Below are positions 16,501 to 25,595 of a DNA stretch of 64,000 bases, piece after piece. The stretch is from Geothrix fuzhouensis (lineage in GTDB: Bacteria > Acidobacteriota > Holophagae > Holophagales > Holophagaceae), in NCBI RefSeq assembly GCF_024609325.1, contig NZ_JANHMQ010000001.1:124001-188000 (forward strand), read 5' to 3'. How positions within the stretch are numbered: position 1 is the stretch's first letter; the number at the start of each line of letters is the position of its first letter. The translations under genes and the position numbers were made by a program. The notes beneath the pieces were generated by a model, which saw nothing but the letters and a program-made list of their open reading frames with translations, was not told the origin of the DNA and searched no databases.

Positions 16501-17123
16501 TGACCTACACCCGCGAGGAGAAAGACTGGCTGGAGCGCGAGTGGGCCTTCCGGGCCTGGGGCCGTGCCGGCCTGCTCAGCACCGACGACTACCGTCAAGT
16601 ATTGGCCTGGGAAGCCGGTGACGTGCCCATGGATCTCGTGGTATCGGCCCTCAACGCATTCTTCGACCGCCGGGAGAAGCGCGAGAAGCCACGCACCTTC
16701 GTGGCCCTAAAACACATCGACCGCGACGTGGCCAAGGCCGTGAAGCTGCGCGAGGCCGTGGTCCGGGCCGGCCCCGAACTGGCTGCCGGCAAGGGCTGGA
16801 TCCAGGTGAAGGCGCCCTTGAAGGACGATCCAGCCGCGAAGGCCGCCTTCGAAGCGTGGCAGCGGCTGCGGGCCGCGGTGCCCTCACCCGAATCCGCGGG
16901 CTACCTGGCTCACCACGATCAGGAGCGGGAGGCCCGGGCAGCCCTGCTGGCCCTGGCTGAAGCGGCCCTGGGCCCGGCGGCCGAGGCGCTGAGGACCGAC
17001 CTCCGCCAGCGGCTCGAAGCTTCCGACATGAAGGCGGGCAGCCTGGTGTGGAAGCGTGCCTGGAACCACCACTGGGCGCGCCTCGTGGCCGCGGCCTGGG
17101 ACCTGCCGTTGGAGGGCGCATGA
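16500..17123 (+). CDS. Hypothetical protein, second gene of coupled trio
   Basis: The product is 207 residues, soluble and mostly helical by composition, with no signal peptide. The N-terminal third is aromatic and charged (KDWLEREWAFRAWGRAGLL), and later parts are alanine- and glutamate-rich. I do not recognise a family. The ATG at 16500 overlaps the lipoprotein stop, and its own TGA overlaps the next ATG at 17120, so all three are probably co-translated. An ATP or metal site is not apparent. Confidence 0.65.
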   Translation: MTYTREEKDWLEREWAFRAWGRAGLLSTDDYRQVLAWEAGDVPMDLVVSALNAFFDRREKREKPRTFVALKHIDRDVAKAVKLREAVVRAGPELAAGKGWIQVKAPLKDDPAAKAAFEAWQRLRAAVPSPESAGYLAHHDQEREARAALLALAEAALGPAAEALRTDLRQRLEASDMKAGSLVWKRAWNHHWARLVAAAWDLPLEGA

Positions 17124-18427
17124 CCGTGGATCCCCGCTGGCAGCAGGAGCTGGAGGCTCCCACGGAGCGGTTCTTCGAGGCCTTCGCGGCCCAGCTCGCT
17201 CAGCCCGACGGCGTGCGCGACGGCATCCGCGAAGCGGTGAAGACGCTCGTCCCCCGCATCGACTGGGAGGCCTACCTGCCCCACGTGCCGCACGGCATCC
17301 TCGGCCTGCGCGCGGTGCTGCGCCTGCAGCCCCTGCTGAGCCAGGGGGGCTTCCACCGAGCCCTGGCCACGCAGCTTCACATGGCTGCCCACGAAGGGCG
17401 CCGGTCACCCCAGGTCCTGGCCCAGGTGTCGGCGGCCAAGGGCAGCGGCCAGTGGCGGAACCTGGAGGCCTTCATCCAGTCCCGCCGTCCGGGTCTGGCG
17501 TACGCCGAGGCCCAGGGCTTCGATCTGCCTGGTGAGGTGGATTTCCAACGTCTGCGTGAGCTCACAGAGCTGGATATGGCCACAGTGGGGCACAAAGCCG
17601 TGGTGTGCGACCACCTCGCCGACCTGCACGAGCGGCTGGAACGGCCCAGAGCCACAGGGCGGAAGCTCTTCGGCTTGGCGGCCTGGGTGGCGGCTTCGCC
17701 TGAGGACACCTTCTGGGCCCGCCGGGCCGCCAAGCGGCTGGGCGAATCGGGGGAAACCGTGCCCTGGACCCCGCCAGTACTCGACTTCTCGGCCTGGGAA
17801 GCGCAGGTGCGCGAAATCTGCGACCTGGGCCTGGTGGCCGTCCTGGATGGGTTCACCGCCCGCCTGAAGGCGGGCCAGGGAAGCGGGGACACCCTGGCGA
17901 CCCTGGTGCTGGCCGCCTCAGAAAAGCAGCTGGATGCCCGCCGCGACCTGGAGGGCAAGACCGCGTGGACCTACGTCTACCTGGCCAGCGTCGCGCGCGC
18001 CCGCCCAGCGGATCCCCGCATCTGGTGTCAGGCCGCGGCCCTGGTGAACCTCTTTCCCACGGATGAGCCCGAGGAGCGGGTGCGGGCCGCCAAGATCGGA
18101 GCACCGGACGCTACGGCCCTGACGGATGCGGTGCTGGACGTGGAACCAGCCCTGGCCATGGCCCACGCTGGCGGCTTGGCGAGGGCCGGCCGAACCGAGG
18201 CGGTCCTGTCGGCCCTGGCTGAGGCAGCCGCCCAGGACGATCCCACCTTCAACCACGCCCACCGGCTGTTCGCCGTGGCGGCGGCAGCGGACCTGCTGCC
18301 CGACCTGCCGCCTCCGGTGCAGGAGGCCATGCTGGTGGCCCTGGCCAAGAGCCTGGCCAACAGCCAGGGCAGCGGGGACCTGGGGCGGCTGGCGGACCGG
18401 GCGCTGGCTGCAGCCGGGCGTTCATAG
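17120..18427 (+). CDS. Hypothetical helical protein, third gene of coupled trio
   Basis: The product is 435 residues with no signal peptide and is rich in Ala, Leu, Glu and Arg. It contains scattered histidines in helical contexts: L-H-M-A-A-H-E-G-R-R-S-P near residue 95, N-H-A-H-R near 378 and V-G-H-K-A-V-V-C-D-H-L-A near 160. These could form a metal or cofactor site, but I do not recognise the family. The start overlaps the previous stop by ATGA, so a longer open extension upstream is rejected. It ends 93 bp before the potassium channel gene. Function is unknown. Confidence 0.65.
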   Translation: MTVDPRWQQELEAPTERFFEAFAAQLAQPDGVRDGIREAVKTLVPRIDWEAYLPHVPHGILGLRAVLRLQPLLSQGGFHRALATQLHMAAHEGRRSPQVLAQVSAAKGSGQWRNLEAFIQSRRPGLAYAEAQGFDLPGEVDFQRLRELTELDMATVGHKAVVCDHLADLHERLERPRATGRKLFGLAAWVAASPEDTFWARRAAKRLGESGETVPWTPPVLDFSAWEAQVREICDLGLVAVLDGFTARLKAGQGSGDTLATLVLAASEKQLDARRDLEGKTAWTYVYLASVARARPADPRIWCQAAALVNLFPTDEPEERVRAAKIGAPDATALTDAVLDVEPALAMAHAGGLARAGRTEAVLSALAEAAAQDDPTFNHAHRLFAVAAAADLLPDLPPPVQEAMLVALAKSLANSQGSGDLGRLADRALAAAGRS

Positions 18428-18520
18428 GGCGCCCTCAAGCCACTTGCCCGACGGCATTCACAAGCTTGCCCGTGGCCCCGAGAGTCATGGAACAATCGCG
18501 AACCCGAGTCGAGGTCGAGC

Positions 18521-19126
18521 ATGGGCAAGAACCGGCTGGAAGCCTTCAGTGACGGCGTGCTGGCCATCATCATCACGATCATGGTCCTGGAACTGCGAGC
18601 GCCCCGCGGCGATTCCTTCGGGGTCCTCAGGCCACTTCTGCCAACCTTTGTGGGCTATGCGCTGAGCTTCATCTACATCGCCATCTACTGGAACAACCAC
18701 CACCACATGCTCCACGCGGCCAGGAAGGTGAACGGACCGATCCTGTGGGCCAACACGCACCTGCTGTTCTGGCTCTCCCTGGTGCCGTTCGCCACGGCCT
18801 GGATGGGGGGCAACCAGTTTGCGGCTAGGCCCGTGGCGCTCTACGGGTTCGTCCTGCTCATGGCTGCCCTGGCCTATTACCTGCTGAGCCAGTGCCTCAT
18901 CCACCACCACGGACGGGGGTCGCTTCTGGAGGCTGCGGTGGGCGGGGACTTCAAGGGCAAGATCTCCATTGCGATCTATGCCGCCGCCATCCTGTTGTCC
19001 TTCGCCAATCGCTGGGCCGGCTTCGCACTCTATTGGGTGGTGGCCCTCATCTGGTTGGTACCAGATCGGCGCATCGAGCGGATCCTGGCCCGCGAGGCCG
19101 CCGGGGAGGGCGGATTCAGGCCCTGA
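18521..19126 (+). CDS. TMEM175-family potassium channel subunit (DUF1211)
   Basis: This 201-residue integral membrane protein opens with RLEAFSDGVLAIIITIMVLEL, containing the R-x3-F-S-D filter-gate motif that defines TMEM175/DUF1211 channels, followed by five more hydrophobic segments. Bacterial members are single-repeat, six-helix proteins that assemble as tetramers and conduct K+. A cluster of His residues (NNHHHMLHAARK) lies after helix 2. The length matches bacterial homologues. It stands alone between the unknown trio and a convergent DUF3187 gene, which ends 17 bp downstream. Confidence 0.88.
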   Translation: MGKNRLEAFSDGVLAIIITIMVLELRAPRGDSFGVLRPLLPTFVGYALSFIYIAIYWNNHHHMLHAARKVNGPILWANTHLLFWLSLVPFATAWMGGNQFAARPVALYGFVLLMAALAYYLLSQCLIHHHGRGSLLEAAVGGDFKGKISIAIYAAAILLSFANRWAGFALYWVVALIWLVPDRRIERILAREAAGEGGFRP

Positions 19127-19143
19127 AGGGGCTGGGAGACCCC

Positions 19144-20214
19144 TCAGAACCGGTGGGTGAGGCCCGCCGCGAAGGAGGCGTCGTCGGTGTTCTCATTGTG
19201 GGTGATGTTGTTCACGTAGCGGAAGGTGAGCGTGGTCCGCGCATCCAGGTAGACGTGGAGACCCACGTCATGCTGGAGGCTGCCGTCATGCAGCTTGGCG
19301 AAGGGTTGGGGGGTGCTGAAGCCGCTCAGGAAGTAGAGCTGGATGAACGGCTGGACCTTCTTGTTCCGGCGTCCCTGCCAGGTCACGTGGGCGCCCATGT
19401 CGGAGGTGTAGTCCAGCTGGTTGTAGGCGGCATTGCCGCGTCCCCGGTGGGTGTAGGCGACTCCGGCGTAGATCACCTGGGTGGGCGTCGCCTGCCACCA
19501 GCCACTGAGCCCCCCCTCGACGTCCCATCCGGATTCGAAGGAGCCGTAGGTCCGGACCAGGGGCGGCTTCACGGTGAAGGTGGCACTGAGGCCCGTGGCC
19601 GCATCCTGGTGGATCAAGTGGACCAGGCCGAACAGGGGATCCTGGACACGGGTGGGCTGGGCGCCGACCCGGACGAAGCCCAGGCGCCCGTACCGGATGG
19701 TGGCCACCACGGCCTGATTCCGGGCGACCTCGGTGCGGCCCCACTGCTCGAAGCCGAAGGTCTTGTGGAAGTCCTCGATGACGGCATCCAGATCGCCGCC
19801 GCCGTGGCGCTCCACGGGCAGCTCCGCCCACACGTCCGTGCGGTCCGTGAGGCCCCGGCGCACCTGCAGGGTGGTACGGGCGATCTCCTCGTCGAAGTAG
19901 AAGACGAAGGGGGCCGTGGGATACTCCGCCGCCAGCGCCTCCAGGGCGGCGCGGTCCATCTGGTGGCGGCCTTGGAACCACGCGGGCGGGTGGTCCTTGA
20001 TCAGGTCGGAGAACTCGAAGACGTTGGCCCGGACATGGGTGAGGGTTACCTGCCACCTACCCGCACCGATGGGGCGCGGGGCCTGGGGCTGGTAGGTCAT
20101 GGGGGCCTGGAGCAGGGTGAACATGTTCCGGGTGGGCAGGGGGCCCATCTCGGGGTAGGGCTCGTCCTGGGCCTGGAGGGACAAGCCGAGGGCCAGCGCG
20201 AGAATGGCGCGCAT
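19144..20214 (-). CDS. DUF3187-like outer-membrane or periplasmic protein
   Basis: This is a 356-residue exported protein with a short signal peptide (MRAILALALGLSLQAQ). The sequence reads as alternating beta strands, ends in L-T-H-R-F with a terminal Phe like an outer-membrane barrel, and resembles the DUF3187 family (L-T-H-V-R-A-N-V-F and the D-F-H-K-T-F-G-F region). The start at 20214 has GGAG eight bases upstream; the longer frame to 20379 lacks support. A divergent AT-rich region separates it from the HxlR regulator, which may control it. A barrel fold is inferred from strand pattern only. Confidence 0.7.
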   Translation of the reverse strand: MRAILALALGLSLQAQDEPYPEMGPLPTRNMFTLLQAPMTYQPQAPRPIGAGRWQVTLTHVRANVFEFSDLIKDHPPAWFQGRHQMDRAALEALAAEYPTAPFVFYFDEEIARTTLQVRRGLTDRTDVWAELPVERHGGGDLDAVIEDFHKTFGFEQWGRTEVARNQAVVATIRYGRLGFVRVGAQPTRVQDPLFGLVHLIHQDAATGLSATFTVKPPLVRTYGSFESGWDVEGGLSGWWQATPTQVIYAGVAYTHRGRGNAAYNQLDYTSDMGAHVTWQGRRNKKVQPFIQLYFLSGFSTPQPFAKLHDGSLQHDVGLHVYLDARTTLTFRYVNNITHNENTDDASFAAGLTHRF

Positions 20215-20405
20215 GGGAGGTGCTCCTTGGGTAAAGTCGGGTCGATGACCCTTCCCAGCCACGCGGGGATGCCGCTGGCGATGGGTGGTTGGATGCCGGA
20301 GTCGTCCGGTTTGTGCTTTCTTTTGGGAAGCCTGTTTCCCTATGAAAGCAATATTGAGAATATGACTTCCCCTTGTCAAGCAGCTTTCTTTGGGATAGTT
20401 TTGTG

Positions 20406-20783
20406 ATGCCCCCGAACTCCGCCGGGCCCATGGACCGCCTCATGAACCTCCCCGAATCACCCAGCTGCCGCTGCTTCCGCATGGCCATCGACCTGCTGGG
20501 CAAGCCCTGGACTGGCCAGATCCTGTGGATCCTCCAGGAGGGGCCCCTGCGCTTCAATGAGCTGGCCACTAGGGTGCAGGGCATTGGCGAGAAGGTCCTC
20601 TCGGCCCGCCTGAAGGAGCTGGAGTGCCAGGGCCTGCTGGTGCGGCGCGTCCTGCCCACCACGCCGGTGCGCGTGGAATACGAGCTCACTTGCAAGGGAC
20701 AGGGCTTCCGCCAGGTGGTGGAGGCTGTCACGCATTGGGGAACCCAGATCGCGGAACCCGAAGCGCAGGATCAGGCGCGGTAG
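20406..20783 (+). CDS. HxlR-family transcriptional regulator
   Basis: This small winged-helix regulator of up to 125 residues contains F-R-M-A-I-D-L-L-G-K-P-W-T-G-Q-I-L-W-I-L, G-P-L-R-F-N-E-L and K-V-L-S-A-R-L-K-E-L, the classic HxlR core, plus two Cys in S-C-R-C-F near the N-terminus. HxlR proteins often sense electrophiles or redox state through such a Cys. The start is uncertain: ATG codons at 20406, 20430 and 20442 are all in frame and none has a strong ribosome site. An AT-rich segment (20340-20400) with TTGTCA at 20374 lies just upstream. It is convergent with the Lrp gene. Confidence 0.85.
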   Translation: MPPNSAGPMDRLMNLPESPSCRCFRMAIDLLGKPWTGQILWILQEGPLRFNELATRVQGIGEKVLSARLKELECQGLLVRRVLPTTPVRVEYELTCKGQGFRQVVEAVTHWGTQIAEPEAQDQAR

Positions 20784-21244
20784 TTCGGCATCACCTGGCC
20801 CTTGGCCCACTCGAAGATGAGGCTGGTCTGGATGTGGGCCACCTCGGGCCGAGTGGTGAAGGCATCCAGGGCCAGATCCCGCAGGTGATGCGCATCCCGC
20901 ACGGCCACATGCACCTGGAAATCGTGGGTGCCCGCCACGTGGAAGACGGAGAGAACCTCCGGCAGCCCCAGGGCGTGCTTCCAGAAGGCCTTCACCTGGG
21001 CGCGGCTGTGTTGGCGCAGCTGCACGGCGATGAGGGCCTGGAGGCCCACCCCCAGGGCCTGGGGATCCACCTCTGCATGGGCGCCCCGCAGCACACCCTC
21101 GGAACGCAGGCGCTGCACCCGTGCCAGGCAGGAGGACGGGGCCAGACCCACGGCCGCGGCGAGTTCCTTGTTGGACAGCCGTGCATCCTTCTGTAGAAGG
21201 CTCAAAAGGTCGCAGTCGATTCGGTCAAGTGGCATAGAAACCAT
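20771..21244 (-). CDS. Lrp/AsnC-family transcriptional regulator
   Basis: The protein has 157 residues. The N-terminal helix-turn-helix reads L-D-R-I-D-C-D-L-L-S-L-L-Q-K-D-A-R-L-S-N-K-E-L-A and the C-terminal RAM domain contains the H-D-F-Q-V-H-V-A-V-R-D ligand region. Lrp-family proteins bind amino acids and act as octamers. It is divergent from the PLP gamma-lyase gene, with 68 bp between starts, so that gene is the likely target. The ATG at 21244 or the one three codons in (21235) may be used. Its 3' end overlaps the 3' end of the convergent HxlR gene by 13 bp. Confidence 0.88.
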   Translation of the reverse strand: MVSMPLDRIDCDLLSLLQKDARLSNKELAAAVGLAPSSCLARVQRLRSEGVLRGAHAEVDPQALGVGLQALIAVQLRQHSRAQVKAFWKHALGLPEVLSVFHVAGTHDFQVHVAVRDAHHLRDLALDAFTTRPEVAHIQTSLIFEWAKGQVMPNYRA

Positions 21245-21312
21245 TGTTTCACGAAATAAATTCGAGGGATTGGCGAATCGTCGAAACCTACATTGGTGAC
21301 AGGAGTGTCTCC

Positions 21313-22527
21313 ATGTCCAAGCCCCTCGCCTCGACCTCATTGGAAACCCAGGCCGTCCATGCTGGCCGCGAGGTGCTGCACGAGCAGGGCATCCACGCCA
21401 TGCCCATCGATCTCAGCAGCACTTATCCCTTGACTGATCTGGACGAGGGCGGACGCAGCCTGGAGGCCATGGCCATGGGCGGCCTGCCGGTGGGCAGCCC
21501 TGTCTATGCACGGCTCTACAACCCCACGGTGGCTCGCTATGAGCAGGCCCTGGCCCAGTTGGAGGGTGCCGAGGAGGCCGTGGCCTTTGGCTCGGGCATG
21601 GCGGCCGTGACGGCGTGTCTCATGGCGGCCAAGCAGCGCGGCAGCCACATCGTGGCCGTGCGCCCCGTCTACGGCGGCACCGACCACCTGCTGGCCTCCG
21701 GCATGCTGGGGCTGGAAGTGACCTGGGCGGAGGCCGACGGCATCGCCGCCGCGATCCGGCCTGACACGGCCATGGTCATCGTGGAAACCCCCGCCAATCC
21801 GACCCTGGCCCTGCTGGACCTGGACGACGTGGTGCGCCAGGCCGGCCAGGTGCCCGTGCTGGTGGACAACACGTTCGCCACGCCCATCCTGCAGAATCCC
21901 ATCAAGCACGGGGTGACCCTGGTCCTCCATAGCGCCACGAAGTTCCTGGGCGGCCACGGCGACGTGCTGGCGGGCCTGGTGGCCACCAACAACGACTGGG
22001 CCACGGAGCTGCGCAAGGTCCGCGTCATCACCGGCAACGTGCTGCATCCGCTGGCGGCCTACCTGCTGCATCGCGGTCTGCCCACACTGCCCCTGCGGGT
22101 ACGGGCCCAGCAGGAGGGCGCCAAGATCATCGCCGAGCGCCTGGCCAAGCATCCTGCCGTGTCCGCCGTCCACTTCCCGGGCCTGGCTGGCCAGGATCCC
22201 ATGGGTCTCCTGGGCCGCCAGATGAAGGGCCCCGGCTCGCTCATGGCCTTCGAGCTGAAGGGTGGTTTCGAGGCCGCCTCCGTGGTGATGGCTGAAGTAA
22301 AGCTCATGACGCCTGCAGTGTCGTTGGGCAGCGTGGACACCTTGATCCAGCATCCGGCGGCCCTCACCCATCGGGTGGTGAACGCCGAGGCCCGCGAGCA
22401 CAGCGGTGTCTCCCAGTCGCTCATGCGGCTCTCCGTGGGCCTGGAAGGCCCCGAGGACCTGTGGGCCGATCTGGAGCAGGCGCTGGCGAAGGCCATGGCA
22501 CGACAGACCGTGGGCTCGGCTCGCTGA
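21313..22527 (+). CDS. Cys/Met metabolism PLP enzyme, methionine gamma-lyase-like
   Basis: This 404-residue enzyme belongs to the cystathionine gamma-lyase family. The PLP lysine is K210 in HSATKFLGGHGD, the ring-stacking Tyr is in P-V-Y-A-R-L-Y-N-P-T, and D185 lies in LVDNTFATP. Members cleave methionine, cystathionine or homocysteine, or make methionine from O-acyl-homoserine. The family alone does not decide between these. AGGAG seven bases upstream fixes the ATG at 21313. The divergent Lrp gene suggests amino-acid-responsive control and favours a catabolic methionine gamma-lyase, which would give 2-oxobutyrate, ammonia and methanethiol. Confidence 0.85.
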   Translation: MSKPLASTSLETQAVHAGREVLHEQGIHAMPIDLSSTYPLTDLDEGGRSLEAMAMGGLPVGSPVYARLYNPTVARYEQALAQLEGAEEAVAFGSGMAAVTACLMAAKQRGSHIVAVRPVYGGTDHLLASGMLGLEVTWAEADGIAAAIRPDTAMVIVETPANPTLALLDLDDVVRQAGQVPVLVDNTFATPILQNPIKHGVTLVLHSATKFLGGHGDVLAGLVATNNDWATELRKVRVITGNVLHPLAAYLLHRGLPTLPLRVRAQQEGAKIIAERLAKHPAVSAVHFPGLAGQDPMGLLGRQMKGPGSLMAFELKGGFEAASVVMAEVKLMTPAVSLGSVDTLIQHPAALTHRVVNAEAREHSGVSQSLMRLSVGLEGPEDLWADLEQALAKAMARQTVGSAR

Positions 22528-22602
22528 CCGTCCCGACCGGGTCACCGGGAGCCTGAGTTGACCCGAGTCGTATGCTGGGGTGTCCTCACCTCGGAGCGAT
22601 CC

Positions 22603-23313
22603 ATGGCTTCGTCCGGCGCCCTGATCCATCTGCACTGCGGCGACGCTTCTGCAGAGGTGCACCGGCGGTCCGGTCTGCCTGGTTCCGTGCGCATCTGGCG
22701 GGACTCCCCAGCGGTGGGCCCCTGGACGGCGGACGCTGCTCGGCTGCCGGGCCTGAGGGCCGCCTGGTGGGGCTTGCCCGAGGAGGAGGCGCCGGCGCGG
22801 CTCACCCTGGAAGATCTGGGCGGCACTGCGGAACCGGTCCTGTGGTTCGGCCCCGATCCCTGGGAACAGGCCTGCCTGCTGTGGGTGCTTGCTGAGCTGC
22901 CCGAAGGGGCCCTGTCGGACTTGGTCCCCCTCGACCGCAGCGTGGCGCAAACCCCGCCTGCCGCCTTGCCGGGCCTCTTCGCCGGGCGGGTCCTGTTGGG
23001 GGAAGAGATTCTGGCCCAGGGCCGAAGCCTCTGGAGCGGCTTTCTGGAAGGGGGGTGGCGGGCCCTGGCCGGCTGCGGCATCCCCGCCCTGCCATGGATG
23101 GCCCGAGCTCTGGCGCGGCTGGCCGAGGACCATCCCGTCGACGGCCCCGGCCGCACCCAGATCCAGATCCGAGGGTTGATGGAGCGAGGGGCGCTGGACC
23201 TGCCGGCCCTCATGGCGGGCCTCCGGAAACTGGAGGACCCTCATCACGGTGCGTGGTACGGCGATCGCTTCGTGGTGAAGGTGGTCGAGTCCATGGAGGC
23301 GCGGCTAGGCTGA
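22603..23313 (+). CDS. DUF1835-domain protein
   Basis: This protein of 236 residues has near its start L-I-H-L-H-C-G-D-A-S-A-E-V-H-R-R-S-G-L followed by S-V-R-I-W-R-D-S-P-A-V-G-P, the pattern of DUF1835 domains (usually H-I-V-x-G-D-S-A-A and V-W-R-D-x-L-x-x-G-P). A second part after residue 130 is DUF3658-like at best. Function of the family is not established. The ATG at 22603 has GGAG seven bases upstream. It ends 10 bp before recG, so they may share a transcript. Confidence 0.7.
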   Translation: MASSGALIHLHCGDASAEVHRRSGLPGSVRIWRDSPAVGPWTADAARLPGLRAAWWGLPEEEAPARLTLEDLGGTAEPVLWFGPDPWEQACLLWVLAELPEGALSDLVPLDRSVAQTPPAALPGLFAGRVLLGEEILAQGRSLWSGFLEGGWRALAGCGIPALPWMARALARLAEDHPVDGPGRTQIQIRGLMERGALDLPALMAGLRKLEDPHHGAWYGDRFVVKVVESMEARLG

Positions 23314-23323
23314 AGCAGCCGCC

Positions 23324-25408
23324 ATGACCCTTGCGCCCCTCCCCCTTTCCTCGAAGATCACGGTCCTCCGGGGCCTGGGACCGGCGCGGGCGGCGGCGCT
23401 GCAGGAGGCGGGGCTCGACAGCCTGAGGGATCTGCTGTGGAGCCTGCCCTACCGCTACGTGGACCGGGGCAGCCTGAGGCCCCTGGGCAGTCTCGAGCTG
23501 CGGGGCCTTGAGGCGGCAGACCCCGGCATCGTGACAGTCCTGGGTACCTTGCGGGACCTGCGCCAGAGCACCACCCACGTGCAGCGCATGGCCCTCACGG
23601 AAGCCTTGCTGGAGGACGGCACCGGAACCTTGCGCCTGATCTGGTTCAACCAGCCCTACCTGGCCCGCGCGATGAAGGTGGGGGACCGTCTGCTGGTGTT
23701 CGGCACCCTCTCGGTGGGTCGGCACGGGCTGGAGATGCGGGGCCCGCAGTTTGAGCTGATGGGCCGCGGCGAGGATCTCGGCTGGGTCCGACGGTTTCTC
23801 CCGCTGTACCGGAAACTGGGCCCGCTCACGGGCCGGGTCCGGCAGAAGCTGGTGCAGGAGGCCCTGGTCCGGGCCCACGCGGCGGAGGAATGGCTGCCCC
23901 TGGACCTTGCGAAGGATCTGCCGGATGGCATGACCGCCTTTCGGCTGCTGCACGACCCCCCGGACGACAGTGATCCGGTGCTGCTGGACAAGGGCCTCTC
24001 GCCGGCCCACCAGCGCCTGGCGGCAGAAGAGCTCTTTGCGTTCTCCCTGGGCGTGGCCCTGCGGCGGGCGGGGCGCCTCAAACGCAGGGGCCTCGTGGTG
24101 CCCACCTCACCCGCATTGCGTGAACGCTTGAGATCGTTTCTGCCCTTCCGGCTGACCACTGCCCAGCGCCGGGCCTTCAAGGAGATCGTGGACGACCTGA
24201 CCTCGGGCCGCGTCATGAACCGCCTGCTCCAGGGCGATGTGGGCAGCGGCAAGACGCTGGTGGCGCTGTTGTCCATGGCCATGGTCGCGGAAACGGGTGG
24301 CCAGGGGGCCCTGCTGGTACCCACGGAGGTGCTGGCCCGCCAGCACGCCGCCAGCTTCCGCCGCTACCTGGGGGAGCACGCCGAGGGCATGCAGCTGCTG
24401 CTGGGCGGAATGAAGGCCGCGGAGAAGCGGGCGGCCCTGGTCCGCATCGCCAGCGGCGAAGCCCGCTACGTGGTGGGCACCCATGCCCTGTTTCAGGAAG
24501 CCGTTGCTTTTCATCAGTTGCAGCTCGTCGTGGTGGACGAGCAGCATCGCTTCGGCGTGAAGCAGCGTGAGGCGTTGAAGGAAAAGGGTGGCGATCCCCA
24601 CTGGCTGGTCATGAGCGCCACGCCCATCCCGCGCTCGCTGGCCCTGGCGGTCTTCGGCGACCTGGACCAGAGCGTGCTGGACGAGCTGCCCCCGGGCCGC
24701 CAGCCCATCACCACGAAGCTGCACAAGCCGGAGTTCGCCGAACGGGCCTGGGAGCAGGTCCGCCGCGAGCTGGCCGAGGGCCGCCAAGCCTTCGTGGTGA
24801 GCCCCAGCATCGATCCCTCGGATGAAGGCAAGGTTCAGCTCCGCGACATCCAGGCCATGGAGGCCCTGCTGCGCAGCATCTTCCCAGACGAGGGCATCGA
24901 GGTGGTCCATGGCCGCCTGAAGACCGACGAGATGGCCTCCCGCATGGGCCGCTTCGTGTCTGGCGAGGCGAAGATCCTTCTGGCCACCACGGTCATCGAG
25001 GTGGGCGTGGACGTGCCTAACGCGACGGTGATGGTGGTGGACCACGCCGAGCGCTTCGGCCTCAGTCAGCTGCACCAGCTGCGCGGTCGCGTGGGCCGTG
25101 GCGCCCACCGCAGCCACTTCCTCATGATCAGCGGATCGGAGACGGAGCGTTTGCAGACGCTGGTCGAAACCCAGGACGGCTTCCGCATCGCCCAGCGCGA
25201 CCTGGAGCTGCGGGGGCCCGGCGAGTTCTTCGGCGTGCGCCAGGCCGGCCTCCCCCAGTTCCAGGTGGCGGATCTGGTCCGGGATCGGCTTCTCCTGGCC
25301 CGGTGCCGTGATACGGCAGAGCGAACCCTGGCCCATGGCCTCAGCGAAGCTCAAGCCGCCTGGCTGAAACGGGAACAGGTGCGGCTCAGGCTGGCCGAGG
25401 TCAGCTGA
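23324..25408 (+). CDS. recG: ATP-dependent DNA helicase RecG
   Basis: This 694-residue superfamily 2 helicase regresses stalled replication forks and processes Holliday junctions. The N-terminal part includes the H-h-H-like G-L-G-P-A-R-A-A-A-L-Q-E-A-G and the OB/wedge domain (Y-R-Y-V-D-R, then T-L-R-L-I-W-F-N-Q). Walker A is GDVGSGKTLVALL, motif II is VVDEQHRFG, motif III SATPIPR, motif VI R-G-R-V-G-R-G. Length is that of standard RecG. The helicase hairpin region near the C-terminus (D-G-F-R-I-A-Q-R-D-L-E-L-R-G-P-G-E) is intact. Confidence 0.96.
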   Translation: MTLAPLPLSSKITVLRGLGPARAAALQEAGLDSLRDLLWSLPYRYVDRGSLRPLGSLELRGLEAADPGIVTVLGTLRDLRQSTTHVQRMALTEALLEDGTGTLRLIWFNQPYLARAMKVGDRLLVFGTLSVGRHGLEMRGPQFELMGRGEDLGWVRRFLPLYRKLGPLTGRVRQKLVQEALVRAHAAEEWLPLDLAKDLPDGMTAFRLLHDPPDDSDPVLLDKGLSPAHQRLAAEELFAFSLGVALRRAGRLKRRGLVVPTSPALRERLRSFLPFRLTTAQRRAFKEIVDDLTSGRVMNRLLQGDVGSGKTLVALLSMAMVAETGGQGALLVPTEVLARQHAASFRRYLGEHAEGMQLLLGGMKAAEKRAALVRIASGEARYVVGTHALFQEAVAFHQLQLVVVDEQHRFGVKQREALKEKGGDPHWLVMSATPIPRSLALAVFGDLDQSVLDELPPGRQPITTKLHKPEFAERAWEQVRRELAEGRQAFVVSPSIDPSDEGKVQLRDIQAMEALLRSIFPDEGIEVVHGRLKTDEMASRMGRFVSGEAKILLATTVIEVGVDVPNATVMVVDHAERFGLSQLHQLRGRVGRGAHRSHFLMISGSETERLQTLVETQDGFRIAQRDLELRGPGEFFGVRQAGLPQFQVADLVRDRLLLARCRDTAERTLAHGLSEAQAAWLKREQVRLRLAEVS

Positions 25409-25481
25409 CCGACCGGTTCCAGAGAAACTGCGTCTCCGTGGTGGATTCCGCGTTTTCAGCGGAGCACGGGGGTTGTTGACA

Positions 25482-25509
25482 TTGAGTTTGTAAATGACCA
25501 CCGTATCGA
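25482..25509 (+). promoter_or_regulatory. Possible sigma-70 promoter for the subtilase gene
   Basis: TTGAGT at 25482-25487 and TATCGA at 25504-25509 are separated by 16 bp in an AT-rich patch between recG and the S8 peptidase gene. A TTGACA at 25476 lacks a matching -10 at normal spacing. The call is tentative. Confidence 0.3.
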
Positions 25510-25595
25510 AATTCAATCATTGTTTTTTCAATGGAGCGGTTCGTCAATACAACCCCCGCTGCCGGCAAGCCGACGGCCCTTGAAGGAGATGAACG

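Noticed and set aside
21337-23247. 636-codon minus-strand frame opposite the PLP lyase and DUF1835 genes
   Set aside because: It spans two real genes of the other strand and is rich in Gln/His/Gly, the usual signature of GC-rich antisense frames.
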